This document shows positions 9,303-16,924 of a DNA stretch of 64,000 bases, piece after piece; position 1 is the first letter of the stretch; each line of letters opens with the position of its first letter. The notes beneath the pieces are model-generated. The model was not told the DNA's origin. It searched no databases and saw only the letters and a program-made list of their open reading frames with translations. This stretch comes from Trebonia sp963759545 (GTDB lineage: Bacteria; Actinomycetota; Actinomycetes; Streptosporangiales; Streptosporangiaceae): assembly GCA_963759545.1 (NCBI GenBank), contig CAVXAB010000019.1:1-64000 (forward strand). Reading direction: 5' to 3'. Both the position numbers and the translations under genes were made by a program.

Positions 9303-9980
9303 CTACTGCGCCTGCTCCTGCGCGGCCTGCTCGTCCGTGTCGAGGCCGATCGACTTGCGGAACTCGGGGAGGCCCTCGATGGTCAGGTCGTGCTTGTAGC
9401 GCACCAGGTTCGCGGGTTCGAGGATGATGCGGCGCATGATCGCGGGCTTGCCGAGGCGGTTGACCCGGTCCGCGCCGTTGTCGGTGTAGCCGCACTTCCT
9501 GCTGACGGCGAGGGACGCCAGGTTGTCCGTGAAGGCGGTTGAGGTGATGTGCTCCGCGTCTAGGTGGTCGAAGAGGAACGCGCAGATCACCTGGCGCATC
9601 GCGGTGCCGATGCCACGGCCGTGGAACCGGCGGTTCAGCCAGGACCCGGTCTCGCCGCCGCGCGTGACGAGGTAGTCCTTGGTCGTGAACCCCTGAGCGC
9701 CGACCAGCTCGTCGTCGAAGAAGACGGCGAAGTCGGCGTTCCACTGGGCGGGGGAGAAGGTGGCGCGCTTGCCCCAGTGGTACTGCGCCACGTTCCGCGG
9801 CATGTCCGCCGCGGGCGTGAGCGACCAGGGGAAGCCGAACGGCATGAAGTCCGGGTCGTGGATGTCGGTCGCGAGGTCGGCGAGCGGGCCGAGCAGGTCA
9901 TCGGTGATGCCCCGCAGTTCGACGGGGCCCGCCGTAATCCGCAGCGCGAGCAGTGGCAGCGCCGTCGCGGCCGTCGTCAT
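9303..9980 (-). CDS. GNAT family N-acetyltransferase
   Basis: 225 residues from an ATG at 9980 with AAAGGAGT upstream. The GNAT core is present: FAVFFDDELVGAQGF (strands 2-4), then SWLNRRFHGRGIGTAMRQ with the acetyl-CoA pyrophosphate loop (R/Q)xxGxG/A, then AFTDNLASLAVSRKCGY. This layout is nearest to RimJ/RimL-like acetyltransferases that modify N-termini or small amines. The acceptor is unknown. It is convergent with the Rpn-like gene. Confidence 0.87.
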   Translation of the reverse strand: MTTAATALPLLALRITAGPVELRGITDDLLGPLADLATDIHDPDFMPFGFPWSLTPAADMPRNVAQYHWGKRATFSPAQWNADFAVFFDDELVGAQGFTTKDYLVTRGGETGSWLNRRFHGRGIGTAMRQVICAFLFDHLDAEHITSTAFTDNLASLAVSRKCGYTDNGADRVNRLGKPAIMRRIILEPANLVRYKHDLTIEGLPEFRKSIGLDTDEQAAQEQAQ

Positions 9981-10192
9981 CGCCTTACTCCTTTACGCCA
10001 TGCGCTCGTGGCCGTGCTGCCGATATATGACCATAGGGGCAGGCCCGGGCGCTACCGAGTTTACGTGCGCGCGCCCGCATTCCCTGGCCGCGGCGAGCGA
10101 CCGTGTCGCCACGACCTCGCGCATGGTCACGTCGCCCGGGCCCGGTGCAATGCGGACGTAGATCGTCCGCAACCGCGGGTACGGTGCCTGGC

Positions 10193-10549
10193 ATGGCTAT
10201 CGCACGCTTTCCGAGCATCGTCATCGACTGTCCAGATCCCGGTGCCCTCGCGGCGTTCTACGGCGCGCTCCTTGACTGGAAGGCCGAGGTGAGGCCCGAC
10301 TGGGCCGAAGTCCGCGCGGACTACGGCCAGTGCATCACCTTCCAGCAGGTAAACCCGTACACCCCGCCGCGGTGGCCCGCGCAGGAGGTGCCGCAGCAGA
10401 TGCACCTCGACGTGATCGTCGACGACCTCGACGCCGCCGAGGCGGCGGTGCTTGAGCTTGGCGCGACCAAGCACGAGCACCAGCCAGGTACGTCCTTCCG
10501 GGTGTTCCTCGACCCGGCGGGGCACCCCTTCTGCCTTTGCGTTGACTGA
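10193..10549 (+). CDS. VOC family (glyoxalase-like) protein
   Basis: 118 residues from ATG 10193; the longer in-frame upstream start lacks family similarity. It begins ARFPSIVIDCPDPGALAAFY, the usual first beta-alpha unit of the vicinal oxygen chelate fold. It continues with QMHLDVIVDDLDAAEAAVLE and ends with FRVFLDPAGHPFCLCVD, the second betaalphabetabetabeta module with a conserved DPAGHPFCL. These single-unit proteins act as metal-dependent dioxygenases or isomerases, or as antibiotic-binding proteins. The function is open. Confidence 0.87.
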   Translation: MAIARFPSIVIDCPDPGALAAFYGALLDWKAEVRPDWAEVRADYGQCITFQQVNPYTPPRWPAQEVPQQMHLDVIVDDLDAAEAAVLELGATKHEHQPGTSFRVFLDPAGHPFCLCVD

Positions 10550-10648
10550 CCCGGCGGCTGAGCGGCGGCCGGGCTCGCCCGCGCGTCGTTCACGTTGGCC
10601 CAAAGGGGCGGATCTCGCCCCGCTCGCGCCGCGCCTATAGTCGCTTGG

Positions 10649-11254
10649 GTGACGCCAGGGGAACAGCGAACGCTTTCGTCCGTGCGGGCCGAGCTGGCAC
10701 GGCTCGTGCGCTACGACGATGAGTCCCTCGTGCACGACGCCTGGATCAGGCAGCGGTACCAGGGCGGGTACGCGGAGACGTACGCGCCCGCCCGGCGCGA
10801 GGCGGTGGCGACCGCGTGGCACGAGGCAGGGCACGCGGTGGCGGCCCTGTCGCTTGGAGCGCGATTCAGCTCGGCGTCGATCCGGGCAGGCGGGCGCAGC
10901 TCGGGTCGGGTGCACTCGATCACGGGCGGCGGCACGGACGGGTTCGTGATCGACGCGGGCGGCAAGGTGGCAGAAGGACTGCGCGGCTGGACGCTGCCGT
11001 CATCGCGCGCCGAGGCGCTCGCCTGGCTGGCGTCGTGGCGCGACGACGGCGGGGACGCCAGGCGGTTCCGCGCGGGGCTGGCGGGAACCAGGTTCGCCCG
11101 CGATGAGGCGGGCGCCTGGCAGTACTGCGTGGACCTGCTGACGCCGCAGCGGCTGCAGATCAGGTCGCTGGCGCGCGGGCTGCTCCTCTGGCCCCGCCAC
11201 CTGCCGTACGCGGTGGCCGCCGAGCTGGCGGGCTTCGGCGCGGATGCCCGCTAG
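10649..11254 (+). CDS. HEAGH zinc-metalloprotease-like protein (M41-like, no ATPase)
   Basis: 201 residues from GTG 10649. The only strong motif is TAWHEAGHAVAALSLG, with HEAGH at 58-62, the zinc-binding HExxH found in FtsH (M41) peptidases. There is no AAA ATPase domain and no membrane segment, unlike real FtsH. The remainder (SGRVHSITGGGTDGFVIDAG, then a C-terminal helical tail) matches small stand-alone M41-like proteins seen in actinobacteria. Whether it cleaves peptides is unknown; the third zinc ligand cannot be assigned by eye. Confidence 0.6.
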   Translation: MTPGEQRTLSSVRAELARLVRYDDESLVHDAWIRQRYQGGYAETYAPARREAVATAWHEAGHAVAALSLGARFSSASIRAGGRSSGRVHSITGGGTDGFVIDAGGKVAEGLRGWTLPSSRAEALAWLASWRDDGGDARRFRAGLAGTRFARDEAGAWQYCVDLLTPQRLQIRSLARGLLLWPRHLPYAVAAELAGFGADAR

Positions 11255-11260
11255 CCGCGC

Positions 11261-12031
11261 TCAGGACGGCAAGCCCAGTGAGGACCTGGTCAGCGGGCCG
11301 ACGATGCCGTCCGCCCCTAGATGCGCCCGTTCCTGCCACTTGATGACGGCGTCGCGGGTTGCGGGGCCGTAGGTGCTGTCGGTGTCCAGGCCCGCGTTCT
11401 CGCGCTGGTTCAGCGCCCGCTGCACGGCCAGCACATCGGTGCCGGTCATCATCGGGGACTTGAGCATGAGCAGTCGCGGCCCGGCGGGCACGGGGTTGGC
11501 GGGCTTGGTCGGATGAGCCGGGCCGCCGAACTGGACGACCTTCGAGGTGTCGATCACGACCAGCACCGCGTCGTTGCCTTGTCCAGCGGGCGCCGCCCAC
11601 TGATGGCGGTGCACGCCGCCGTCGTGGGTGAAGCCGTCCACGTTGCTCGGCCCGCTGTTGCCGCCGATGGTGAAAAGCGTGCCGTTCTGGTAGGCGGTGA
11701 CGAGCTCGGTGTGATCGGCCACGCTGTCGCCGTCGAAGTCGAAGAGCACGATGTCACCCGGCTGCGACTCCCAGCTGTTACGGACCGCGCCGTGCGCGCG
11801 GCCGTAGTCGACGGCGTCGGGGCAGTAGGCGAAGCCGGTGCGGCACCCGGCCTGCATTGACGGGAGGGGAACCTGCGCTCGCTTGTAGATGTCAGTGACG
11901 AAGTCGCCGCACCATGCCTCGGTGGGCCGGCCTAGGTCACTGCTGAAGACGTTTTGGCAATTGTAGCCATGGCCGTCGCACGAGCCGTTGAAACTGAGGG
12001 CGGTTCTGACGATGTCATCTCGGGTTGTCAT
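11261..12031 (-). CDS. CHAP-type amidase/endopeptidase with C-terminal peptidoglycan-binding domain
   Basis: About 256 residues from ATG 12031; a GTG at 12034 directly precedes it. The N-terminal half carries EAWCGDFVTDIYKRAQVPLP with a catalytic-type Cys, then PGDIVLFDFDGDSVADHTELV with the partner His, as in CHAP cysteine hydrolases. The last 65 residues (GTDVLAVQRALNQ, then STYGPATRDAVIKWQ, then GIVGPLTRSSLG) form a PG_binding_1 domain. It should cut or remodel peptidoglycan. No signal peptide is visible, so export would need another route, or the gene could be a phage-type endolysin relic. Confidence 0.75.
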   Translation of the reverse strand: MTTRDDIVRTALSFNGSCDGHGYNCQNVFSSDLGRPTEAWCGDFVTDIYKRAQVPLPSMQAGCRTGFAYCPDAVDYGRAHGAVRNSWESQPGDIVLFDFDGDSVADHTELVTAYQNGTLFTIGGNSGPSNVDGFTHDGGVHRHQWAAPAGQGNDAVLVVIDTSKVVQFGGPAHPTKPANPVPAGPRLLMLKSPMMTGTDVLAVQRALNQRENAGLDTDSTYGPATRDAVIKWQERAHLGADGIVGPLTRSSLGLPS

Positions 12032-12034
12032 CAC

Positions 12035-12430
12035 CTCAGAGTGCCATTCACGGCCGGTGTTGTATATACCAGATCTTAGTAATCTGTGCTGTCGTCCGTA
12101 TTCCCAGTGTCCCGGCTACGAAAGCGTAACCGGCAGGGAAGGGAAAGGTGTCGCCGCCGCGACTGGACCGGCATATCTGGGAATGCTACTCAGTTAGCGC
12201 CGACGCCGGATTCCCTTAGTGCCGCCCGCTTCGATAAGGGCTGGATAATCATCAAAGATCTTCGCAGTTTTTTGTCGCTATGGCCCGTGGAATTACCAAG
12301 GATAAAAAATTTCTACCATGAGGCATCGAGTCAGCATGAACGCCGGGCCGACGTATCGCAATCAGGGGAGCGGGGGAGAGGAAGCCGCTGTCGTTCGGGA
12401 TCATCGTGACATTGACTTCGGCGAAAAGTG
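12035..12430. other. Intergenic, relatively AT-rich stretch, no gene recognised
   Basis: This holds the presumed promoter side of the CHAP gene and the 3' flank of the crotonase gene. It contains AT-rich patches (around 12057-12080, 12265-12275 and 12298-12315) unlike the neighbouring coding DNA. Short open frames here show no family features. No repeat or hairpin convincing enough to list was found. Confidence 0.4.
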
Positions 12431-13216
12431 TCAGCCGAAGACCGGGGGGCGGCGTTCGAGGAAGGCGCGGACGCCCTCCGCGTAGTCGGGGCTGTCGAGC
12501 GCCGACTCGCGCAGCAGGGCGTGCGACTCGTCGTCGTGCGTCGCGCCGTCGAGGATGCGGGCGATCGTCTCCTTGACCGCGCGCTGGGTGACACCGGAGC
12601 GGGCGGCGAGCAGGGCGGTGAACTCGCGGACCGCGGCGTCGAGCGCGGCCGGGTCGGCGAACACCTCGTCGGCCAGGCCGAACGCCTGGGCCTGGGCGGC
12701 GCTGTAGTCCGCGCCCGACATCAAGATGATCTTGGCGCGGGACGGGCCGACCAGGTCCACCAGGCGCTTCGTGCCGCGCAGCGGGTACACCAGGCCGAGC
12801 TTCGCCGGGGTGATGGCGAACCGCGCGCCGGCCGCCGCGAACCTGATGTCGCAGGCGATGGCCAGGGCGCAACCGCCGCCGTAGCAGTGGCCGTGCACGG
12901 CGGCGAGGGTGGGAGTCGGGAAAGAGGCCAGGGCTTCTTCCGCGGCGAGCACGGCGTCGTCGTAGGCGGCGGCCTGCTCGCGCGTCATCCGGGTCGTCTC
13001 GAACTCGGAGATATCCGCGCCGGCGGAGAATGCCCTCGCGCCCGCGCCGCGCAGGACGAGGGCGCGAATGCCCGGCATCGCGGCGGCTTCTTCAAGGAGC
13101 TTCGGCAGCTGGGAGAACATGGCGTAAGTGAGCGCGTTCAGCCGCCGCGGGCGGTTGATGGTGATCGTGGCGACCGTGCCGTCGCGGGTGAGCAGCAGCG
13201 GCTCGGTGTCGGTCAC
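12431..13216 (-). CDS. Enoyl-CoA hydratase/isomerase (crotonase) family protein
   Basis: 261 residues from GTG 13216. The crotonase fold is clear: VATITINRPRRLNALTYAMF, then RAFSAGADISEFE (oxyanion-hole region), then HGHCYGGGCALAIACDIRFA, then FAITPAKLGLVYP. Canonical hydratases have Glu in GGGCELA and in PE(x)xLG. Here both positions are Ala (GGGCALA, TPAKLG). The enzyme is therefore unlikely to be a normal 2-enoyl-CoA hydratase; it may be an isomerase, hydrolase or other crotonase. It is divergent from rraA-like genes with 238 bp between. Confidence 0.83.
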   Translation of the reverse strand: MTDTEPLLLTRDGTVATITINRPRRLNALTYAMFSQLPKLLEEAAAMPGIRALVLRGAGARAFSAGADISEFETTRMTREQAAAYDDAVLAAEEALASFPTPTLAAVHGHCYGGGCALAIACDIRFAAAGARFAITPAKLGLVYPLRGTKRLVDLVGPSRAKIILMSGADYSAAQAQAFGLADEVFADPAALDAAVREFTALLAARSGVTQRAVKETIARILDGATHDDESHALLRESALDSPDYAEGVRAFLERRPPVFG

Positions 13217-13454
13217 TGTCCAGCCTCCGGGTGCTTGTCGTCGGTGACGCCTGCCTTGAGTTCAGCGGCGGGTCGCCAGAGGAATCCATGTCCACGATCG
13301 TCGATGCCGGTTCCTGAAGCGTCAAGCGGTCGCCGCCGGGTCCTCGCCTGAAAATTCAAGAACACCAGGACGTGCCGCCGGCCGCGATCGCCGCCGGGCG
13401 TACCCTGTTCCGGGTGCTCGCCGGCACCGGGTCGGCCTGGCAACCGAGGTAGGT

Positions 13455-14120
13455 ATGACAGCCAACTTGCTTGAGCGCCTGGGCGCGCTCGACACGTGCG
13501 CGGTCTCCGACGCGCTCGATCACCTGCACCTGTCGGGCGCCACGACCGGGGTCCGCCCGATGCACCACGGCTGCGCCAAGATCGCCGGCCACGCGCGGAC
13601 GGTGGAGGTCGTCGACGCGCCCGCCGCGCCGGCCGGCAAGCACCTGGCCACCAGGACCGTCGCGGCCGCCGGCCCAGGCGACGTGGTCGTCATCGCCAAC
13701 AAGGGGCGGGTCAACGTGTCCTGCTGGGGTGACATCCTCACGGTCGCCGCCCAGGTCAACGGCATCGAGGGCACGGTGATCGACGGTGCCTGCCGCGACG
13801 CGGACGCGGTCGCCGAGGCCGGGTACCCGCTGTGGGCGCGCGCCGCCGTCCCGGTCACCGCGCGCGGCCGGATCGCCGAGCGGGGCTCGAACGTCCCCGT
13901 GCTCTTCGATGGCGTGCTCGTGCACAGCGGCGACCTGGTCCTCGCCGACGGCTCCGGTGTCGTGTTCCTTCCCGCCGACCGGGCCGGGGAGATCGTCGCC
14001 ACCGCCGAGCGCCTCACCGCACGGCAGGAGGCGATGGCCGCCGCCATCCGCGCCGGGGAGTCCGTGGTAGACGTGATGGCCGACGCGAAATTCCACGCCG
14101 CACTGACCGGAGACAAGTAA
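13455..14120 (+). CDS. RraA family protein (HMG/CHA-aldolase-like), copy 1
   Basis: 221 residues. It carries RraA-fold motifs: LDTCAVSDALDHL at the start, then GPGDVVVIANKGRVNVSCWGDIL, then GTVIDGACRDADAV with the conserved G-x-x-R-D, then VLVHSGDLVLADGSGVVFLP with the metal-binding Asp. The family contains 4-hydroxy-4-methyl-2-oxoglutarate/4-carboxy-4-hydroxy-2-oxoadipate aldolases and the RNase E inhibitor RraA. An aldolase or decarboxylase role is likelier in actinobacteria. Its stop overlaps the next ATG by one base (TAATG), so the pair is coupled. Confidence 0.85.
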   Translation: MTANLLERLGALDTCAVSDALDHLHLSGATTGVRPMHHGCAKIAGHARTVEVVDAPAAPAGKHLATRTVAAAGPGDVVVIANKGRVNVSCWGDILTVAAQVNGIEGTVIDGACRDADAVAEAGYPLWARAAVPVTARGRIAERGSNVPVLFDGVLVHSGDLVLADGSGVVFLPADRAGEIVATAERLTARQEAMAAAIRAGESVVDVMADAKFHAALTGDK

Positions 14121-14615
14121 TGACAGAAGACCAGGCCCTGGCCGGGCGTGTCGCCGAACTGCTCGCCGCCGGCACCGCGACCGTCTCCGACGCCCTGGAC
14201 CGCCTCGGCCTGCCGGGCAGCGCGCACGGCATCGCGCCGCTCACGAACGGCCTGCGGATGGCCGGCCCCGCCTACACGGTCCGCTACGTCCCCATCGGCG
14301 ACCCGAAGGGGACGGTCGGCGACTACATCGACGAGATCCCGCCCGGCGGGGTCGCCGTCCTTGACAACCAGGGCCGCACGGACGCGACCGTCTGGGGTGA
14401 CATCCTCACCGAGTACGCGGCCTCCCGTCACCTGGCGGGGACCGCGATCTGGGGCGTCTGCAGGGACACCGCGACCGCGCTGCGCCTCGGCTACCCCATG
14501 TACAGCCACGGCCGGTTCATGCGCACCGGCAAGGACCGTGTCGAGGTCGCCGGCACCAGGTCCCCGTCGCGCTGGGCGACGCCCAGGTCCGGCCGGGCGA
14601 CATCGTGGTCGGCGC
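14120..14615 (+). pseudogene. RraA family protein, copy 2, frameshifted and 3'-truncated
   Basis: The ATG at 14120 starts MTEDQALAGRVAELLAAGTA. The RraA sequence is good through GTAIWGVCRDTATALRLGYP and GKDRVEVAGT. Near 14557 one C appears lost; the shifted frame resumes as QVPVALGDAQVRPGDIVVG, and then the RraA homology stops dead at about 14612. The last 40-50 residues (the DADGVVVVP-type strand) are absent. The DNA continues directly into the antisense of an M50-like gene. A fused non-homologous arginine-rich tail in the original frame ends at 14677. This is a real-looking deletion scar plus an indel. Confidence 0.72.
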
Positions 14616-15216
14616 GGCGCCGACGACGGCGTCGCGGACGCCCGCCAGCAGCAGCAGCCAGGTCATTCCGTAGCTGACGATCTCTTCGACCCGCGTGTGC
14701 GCATAACGCGTGATGACGGCCAGCACGGCGATGGCACGCGGAAACCGAGACAATGCCGAAGGACTTGCGGATCGTGAACAGCAGCAGCACGAGGAGGAGG
14801 ACCGCGATCCAGAGCACGGTGACAACCCGGCCGGTCTCGATGAGCTTCGCCGCGAAGAGCCCGAACGCGCTTGGTCCCAGGTAACCCACGAACCTGGTCA
14901 GTGTCCTGCGCATGCCGGTCTCTGGCGTGCCGGGACCCAGGCGGTGACGCCGCTGGCATCGCTGCTCTAGGCGGACGCCCTCCAGCGTGAAGCCCATGGC
15001 TCCCCCGACGACGGCGTGCGCGCCCTCGTGGGCCATCGCGTTGAAGTGCTCGGCGAGCGGCCAGAGGAACGGAACCAGCACGACCATGAGCGCCGCCTCG
15101 CCGACGAGCGCGGCCACGCCCCGGAGCGCTGCCCGGAGGCCGCGACCCCGCGCGATCCTGGGCGGCGCGTACCATGCACCGAGCGTCCGCCAGGAAGCAG
15201 CAGGGCAATACCACAC
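14612..15216 (-). pseudogene. M50-type membrane metallopeptidase remnant
   Basis: The first frame (from 15216) reads AALMVVLVPFLWPLAEHFNAMAHEGAHAVVGG, with HEGAH as the HExxH zinc motif next to a membrane helix, as in the M50B-like family of actinobacteria. It continues through GYLGPSAFGLFAAKLIETG and a long hydrophobic helix. The sequence between (DASGVTAWVP) lies in another frame, and from about 14750 the conserved tail RYAHTRVEEIVSYGMTWLLL is in a third frame. At least two or three indels are present, and the C-terminus is cut at the junction with the RraA copy near 14612. It is a dead gene. Confidence 0.65.
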
Positions 15217-15306
15217 GCCTGCAAACCGGCGAAGAGCGGAACTAACGATTGCGCCAAAGCCAGGCGCGTCAGTCAGCAGGAACGCGGGCTGGCTCGCGGC
15301 TGGTCC

Positions 15307-15781
15307 TCATGCCGCCCCGGTACCGCGCTTGCGCAGCGCGCGACAGACCTGGCCTGCGGTGTCGCGGGGGTGGCGAAGACGTCGGCCCAGCCGTAAGGAA
15401 GCGTCCACCAGACGTGGTGGCGCCTGGTTGTCGGCGGGCCTCTGTCCGGCCCATGTGCCCGGCCGGTGAAACTCATCGCCGGCGAGCTCAACGATGAGCC
15501 CGTACTGCTCGTAGCAGCGGTCACGGAAGCCCCTGGTCCCGTCGGGCTTGACGAACTTCACTGCCACGGCGCCGGGAGGCCGTGGGCGCGCTCGACATCG
15601 CGGTCGTAGCGGAATTCCAGCGGGAAGTGCGAGCCGCCTGGCACCTGCGCGGATGACCCGTACGGCTGCGCCTCCTCCGGCGCGGCAGGCGGACTGTGAT
15701 CTCGGCCGACATCCCGACCCGCCCGTCATTCCTGCTGGCACAGGGCTCATGACCTAAGCGTGAACGGAGCCGTTGGGACAT
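15307..15781 (-). pseudogene. DUF559/endonuclease-domain protein remnant
   Basis: Pieces in three frames match the C-terminal DUF559 (very-short-patch-repair-like PD-(D/E)XK) domain common in actinobacteria: EFRYDRDVERAHGLPAP, then DGTRGFRDRCYEQYGLIVEL, then LPYGWADVFATP, then VCRALRKRG. The DRCYExYGLIVEL strand, with its acidic residues, is the nuclease core. The N-terminal winged-helix part seen in AbiEi-like full-length proteins is missing. The fragment is decayed, and sits directly beside the M50 remnant. Confidence 0.55.
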
Positions 15782-16021
15782 CTGTGTGGCACAGCGGGAT
15801 CCCCGGTCGACTCAACGTGTCGATTCCGCGTCAGGAATCTTGCCTCTGATGTAAAGAAAGCGGTCGCCACAAGCAATGCCGTTAGCTGAGGCAGCTCCCG
15901 CCGCCGCCTCCGAGCGGGCCGCGCGTGCCCAGTTCGTCCGGATGACGCGGCGCCATCGCAGGCGAGACCATGATCGTGCGAATTCGTGTTAACTGCGCAT
16001 ACAAAGAGGGAATATCCGCGA
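15782..16021. other. Intergenic, nothing recognised
   Basis: About 240 bp between the DUF559 remnant and the response regulator stop codon. GC is somewhat lower than in the genes. No open frame with family features, repeat or clear hairpin was seen. Confidence 0.4.
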
Positions 16022-16924
16022 TCATGGCCGGTACGCGGGGCCGTCGATGCGTGGGGTCGTCGGCGTGGAGAATGGGCGTCGTTCGGCGCGGTCGCCGGTG
16101 GCCTCGCGTCGTAACGCCCCGGTTGCCGGGGAGACGAGGCCGGTCTCGTAGGCGAGGACGACCGCCTGGACGCGGTCGCGGAGGTTGAGCTTGGTGAGGA
16201 TGCGGGCCACGTGGGTCTTCACCGTCGCCTCGGACAAGATCAGCTCCGACGCGATCTCCGCGTTGGACAGGCCGCGGGCGACCAGGCCGAGTACCTCCGT
16301 CTCGCGGGGGGTCAGCTGGGATGTGTCGCAGGCAGCGTTGCCGGGGCGCCCGGCGGGCTGGCCCGCGGGGCGCCCGGGCCTTGCGGGCTTCCCCTGGCCC
16401 GCCGTGTCCGGAGCGGCCGCGAACCGCTCCACCAGGCGGCGGGTGATCGACGGGGCGAGCAGCGCGTCGCCGGTGCGGACGAGTTGGACGGCGGCGACCA
16501 GGTGCTCGGGGGTCACGTCCTTGAGCAGGAAGCCGCTGGCCCCGGCCGTGAGCGCCGCGTACACGTACTCGTCCAGGTCGAACGTGGTCAAGATGATGAT
16601 CCGCGTCGGCGCCGCACCAGCGGCACCAGCGGCACCAGCGGCGGCGTCAGTCGCGGCGACGTCCGCCAGGATGCCCTTGGTCGCCTCGATGCCGTCCATC
16701 ACGGGCATCCGCACGTCCATCAGCACCACGTCCGGCCGGTGCTCGCGGACGGCGGCGACCGCCTGCGCGCCATCCGCCGCCTCCGCGACGACGTTGATCC
16801 CCGCGGCCTTGAGTATGAGCCGGAACCCGCCGCGCACCAGGGCCTGGTCATCGGCGATAACCACCGTCAGCGGCCGTCCAGTGGCGTCGGGCGCCGTGCC
16901 GAAGATGCTGTACTCGCCGCTCAT
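16022..16924 (-). CDS. NarL/LuxR-type response regulator
   Basis: 300 residues. The receiver domain starts TVVIADDQALVRGGFRLIL; D70 in PDVVLMDVRMP is the phospho-acceptor and FLLKDVTPEHL holds the conserved Lys. The LuxR HTH is LTPRETEVLGLVARGLSNAEIA. An Ala/Gly/Pro insert (about residues 92-107) sits between helix 3 and strand 4 of the receiver, and a second Pro/Gly-rich linker (ARPGRPAGQPAGRPG) joins the domains. The ATG at 16924 overlaps the kinase stop as ATGA. It likely controls the divergent ABC transporter at 18496, a common layout for cell-envelope-stress systems. Confidence 0.93.
   Translation of the reverse strand: MSGEYSIFGTAPDATGRPLTVVIADDQALVRGGFRLILKAAGINVVAEAADGAQAVAAVREHRPDVVLMDVRMPVMDGIEATKGILADVAATDAAAGAAGAAGAAPTRIIILTTFDLDEYVYAALTAGASGFLLKDVTPEHLVAAVQLVRTGDALLAPSITRRLVERFAAAPDTAGQGKPARPGRPAGQPAGRPGNAACDTSQLTPRETEVLGLVARGLSNAEIASELILSEATVKTHVARILTKLNLRDRVQAVVLAYETGLVSPATGALRREATGDRAERRPFSTPTTPRIDGPAYRP
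16614..16640 (-). repeat. 9-bp tandem repeat inside the response regulator gene
   Basis: Three perfect copies of GCACCAGCG on the plus strand. In the protein they encode the GAAGAAGAA insert of the receiver domain, so copy-number change would lengthen or shorten the loop in frame. Confidence 0.85.

Noticed and set aside
12086..12409. A 107-codon plus ORF in the AT-rich gap
   Set aside because: No similarity to any family I know, weak start context and unlikely composition; could not be supported as a gene.
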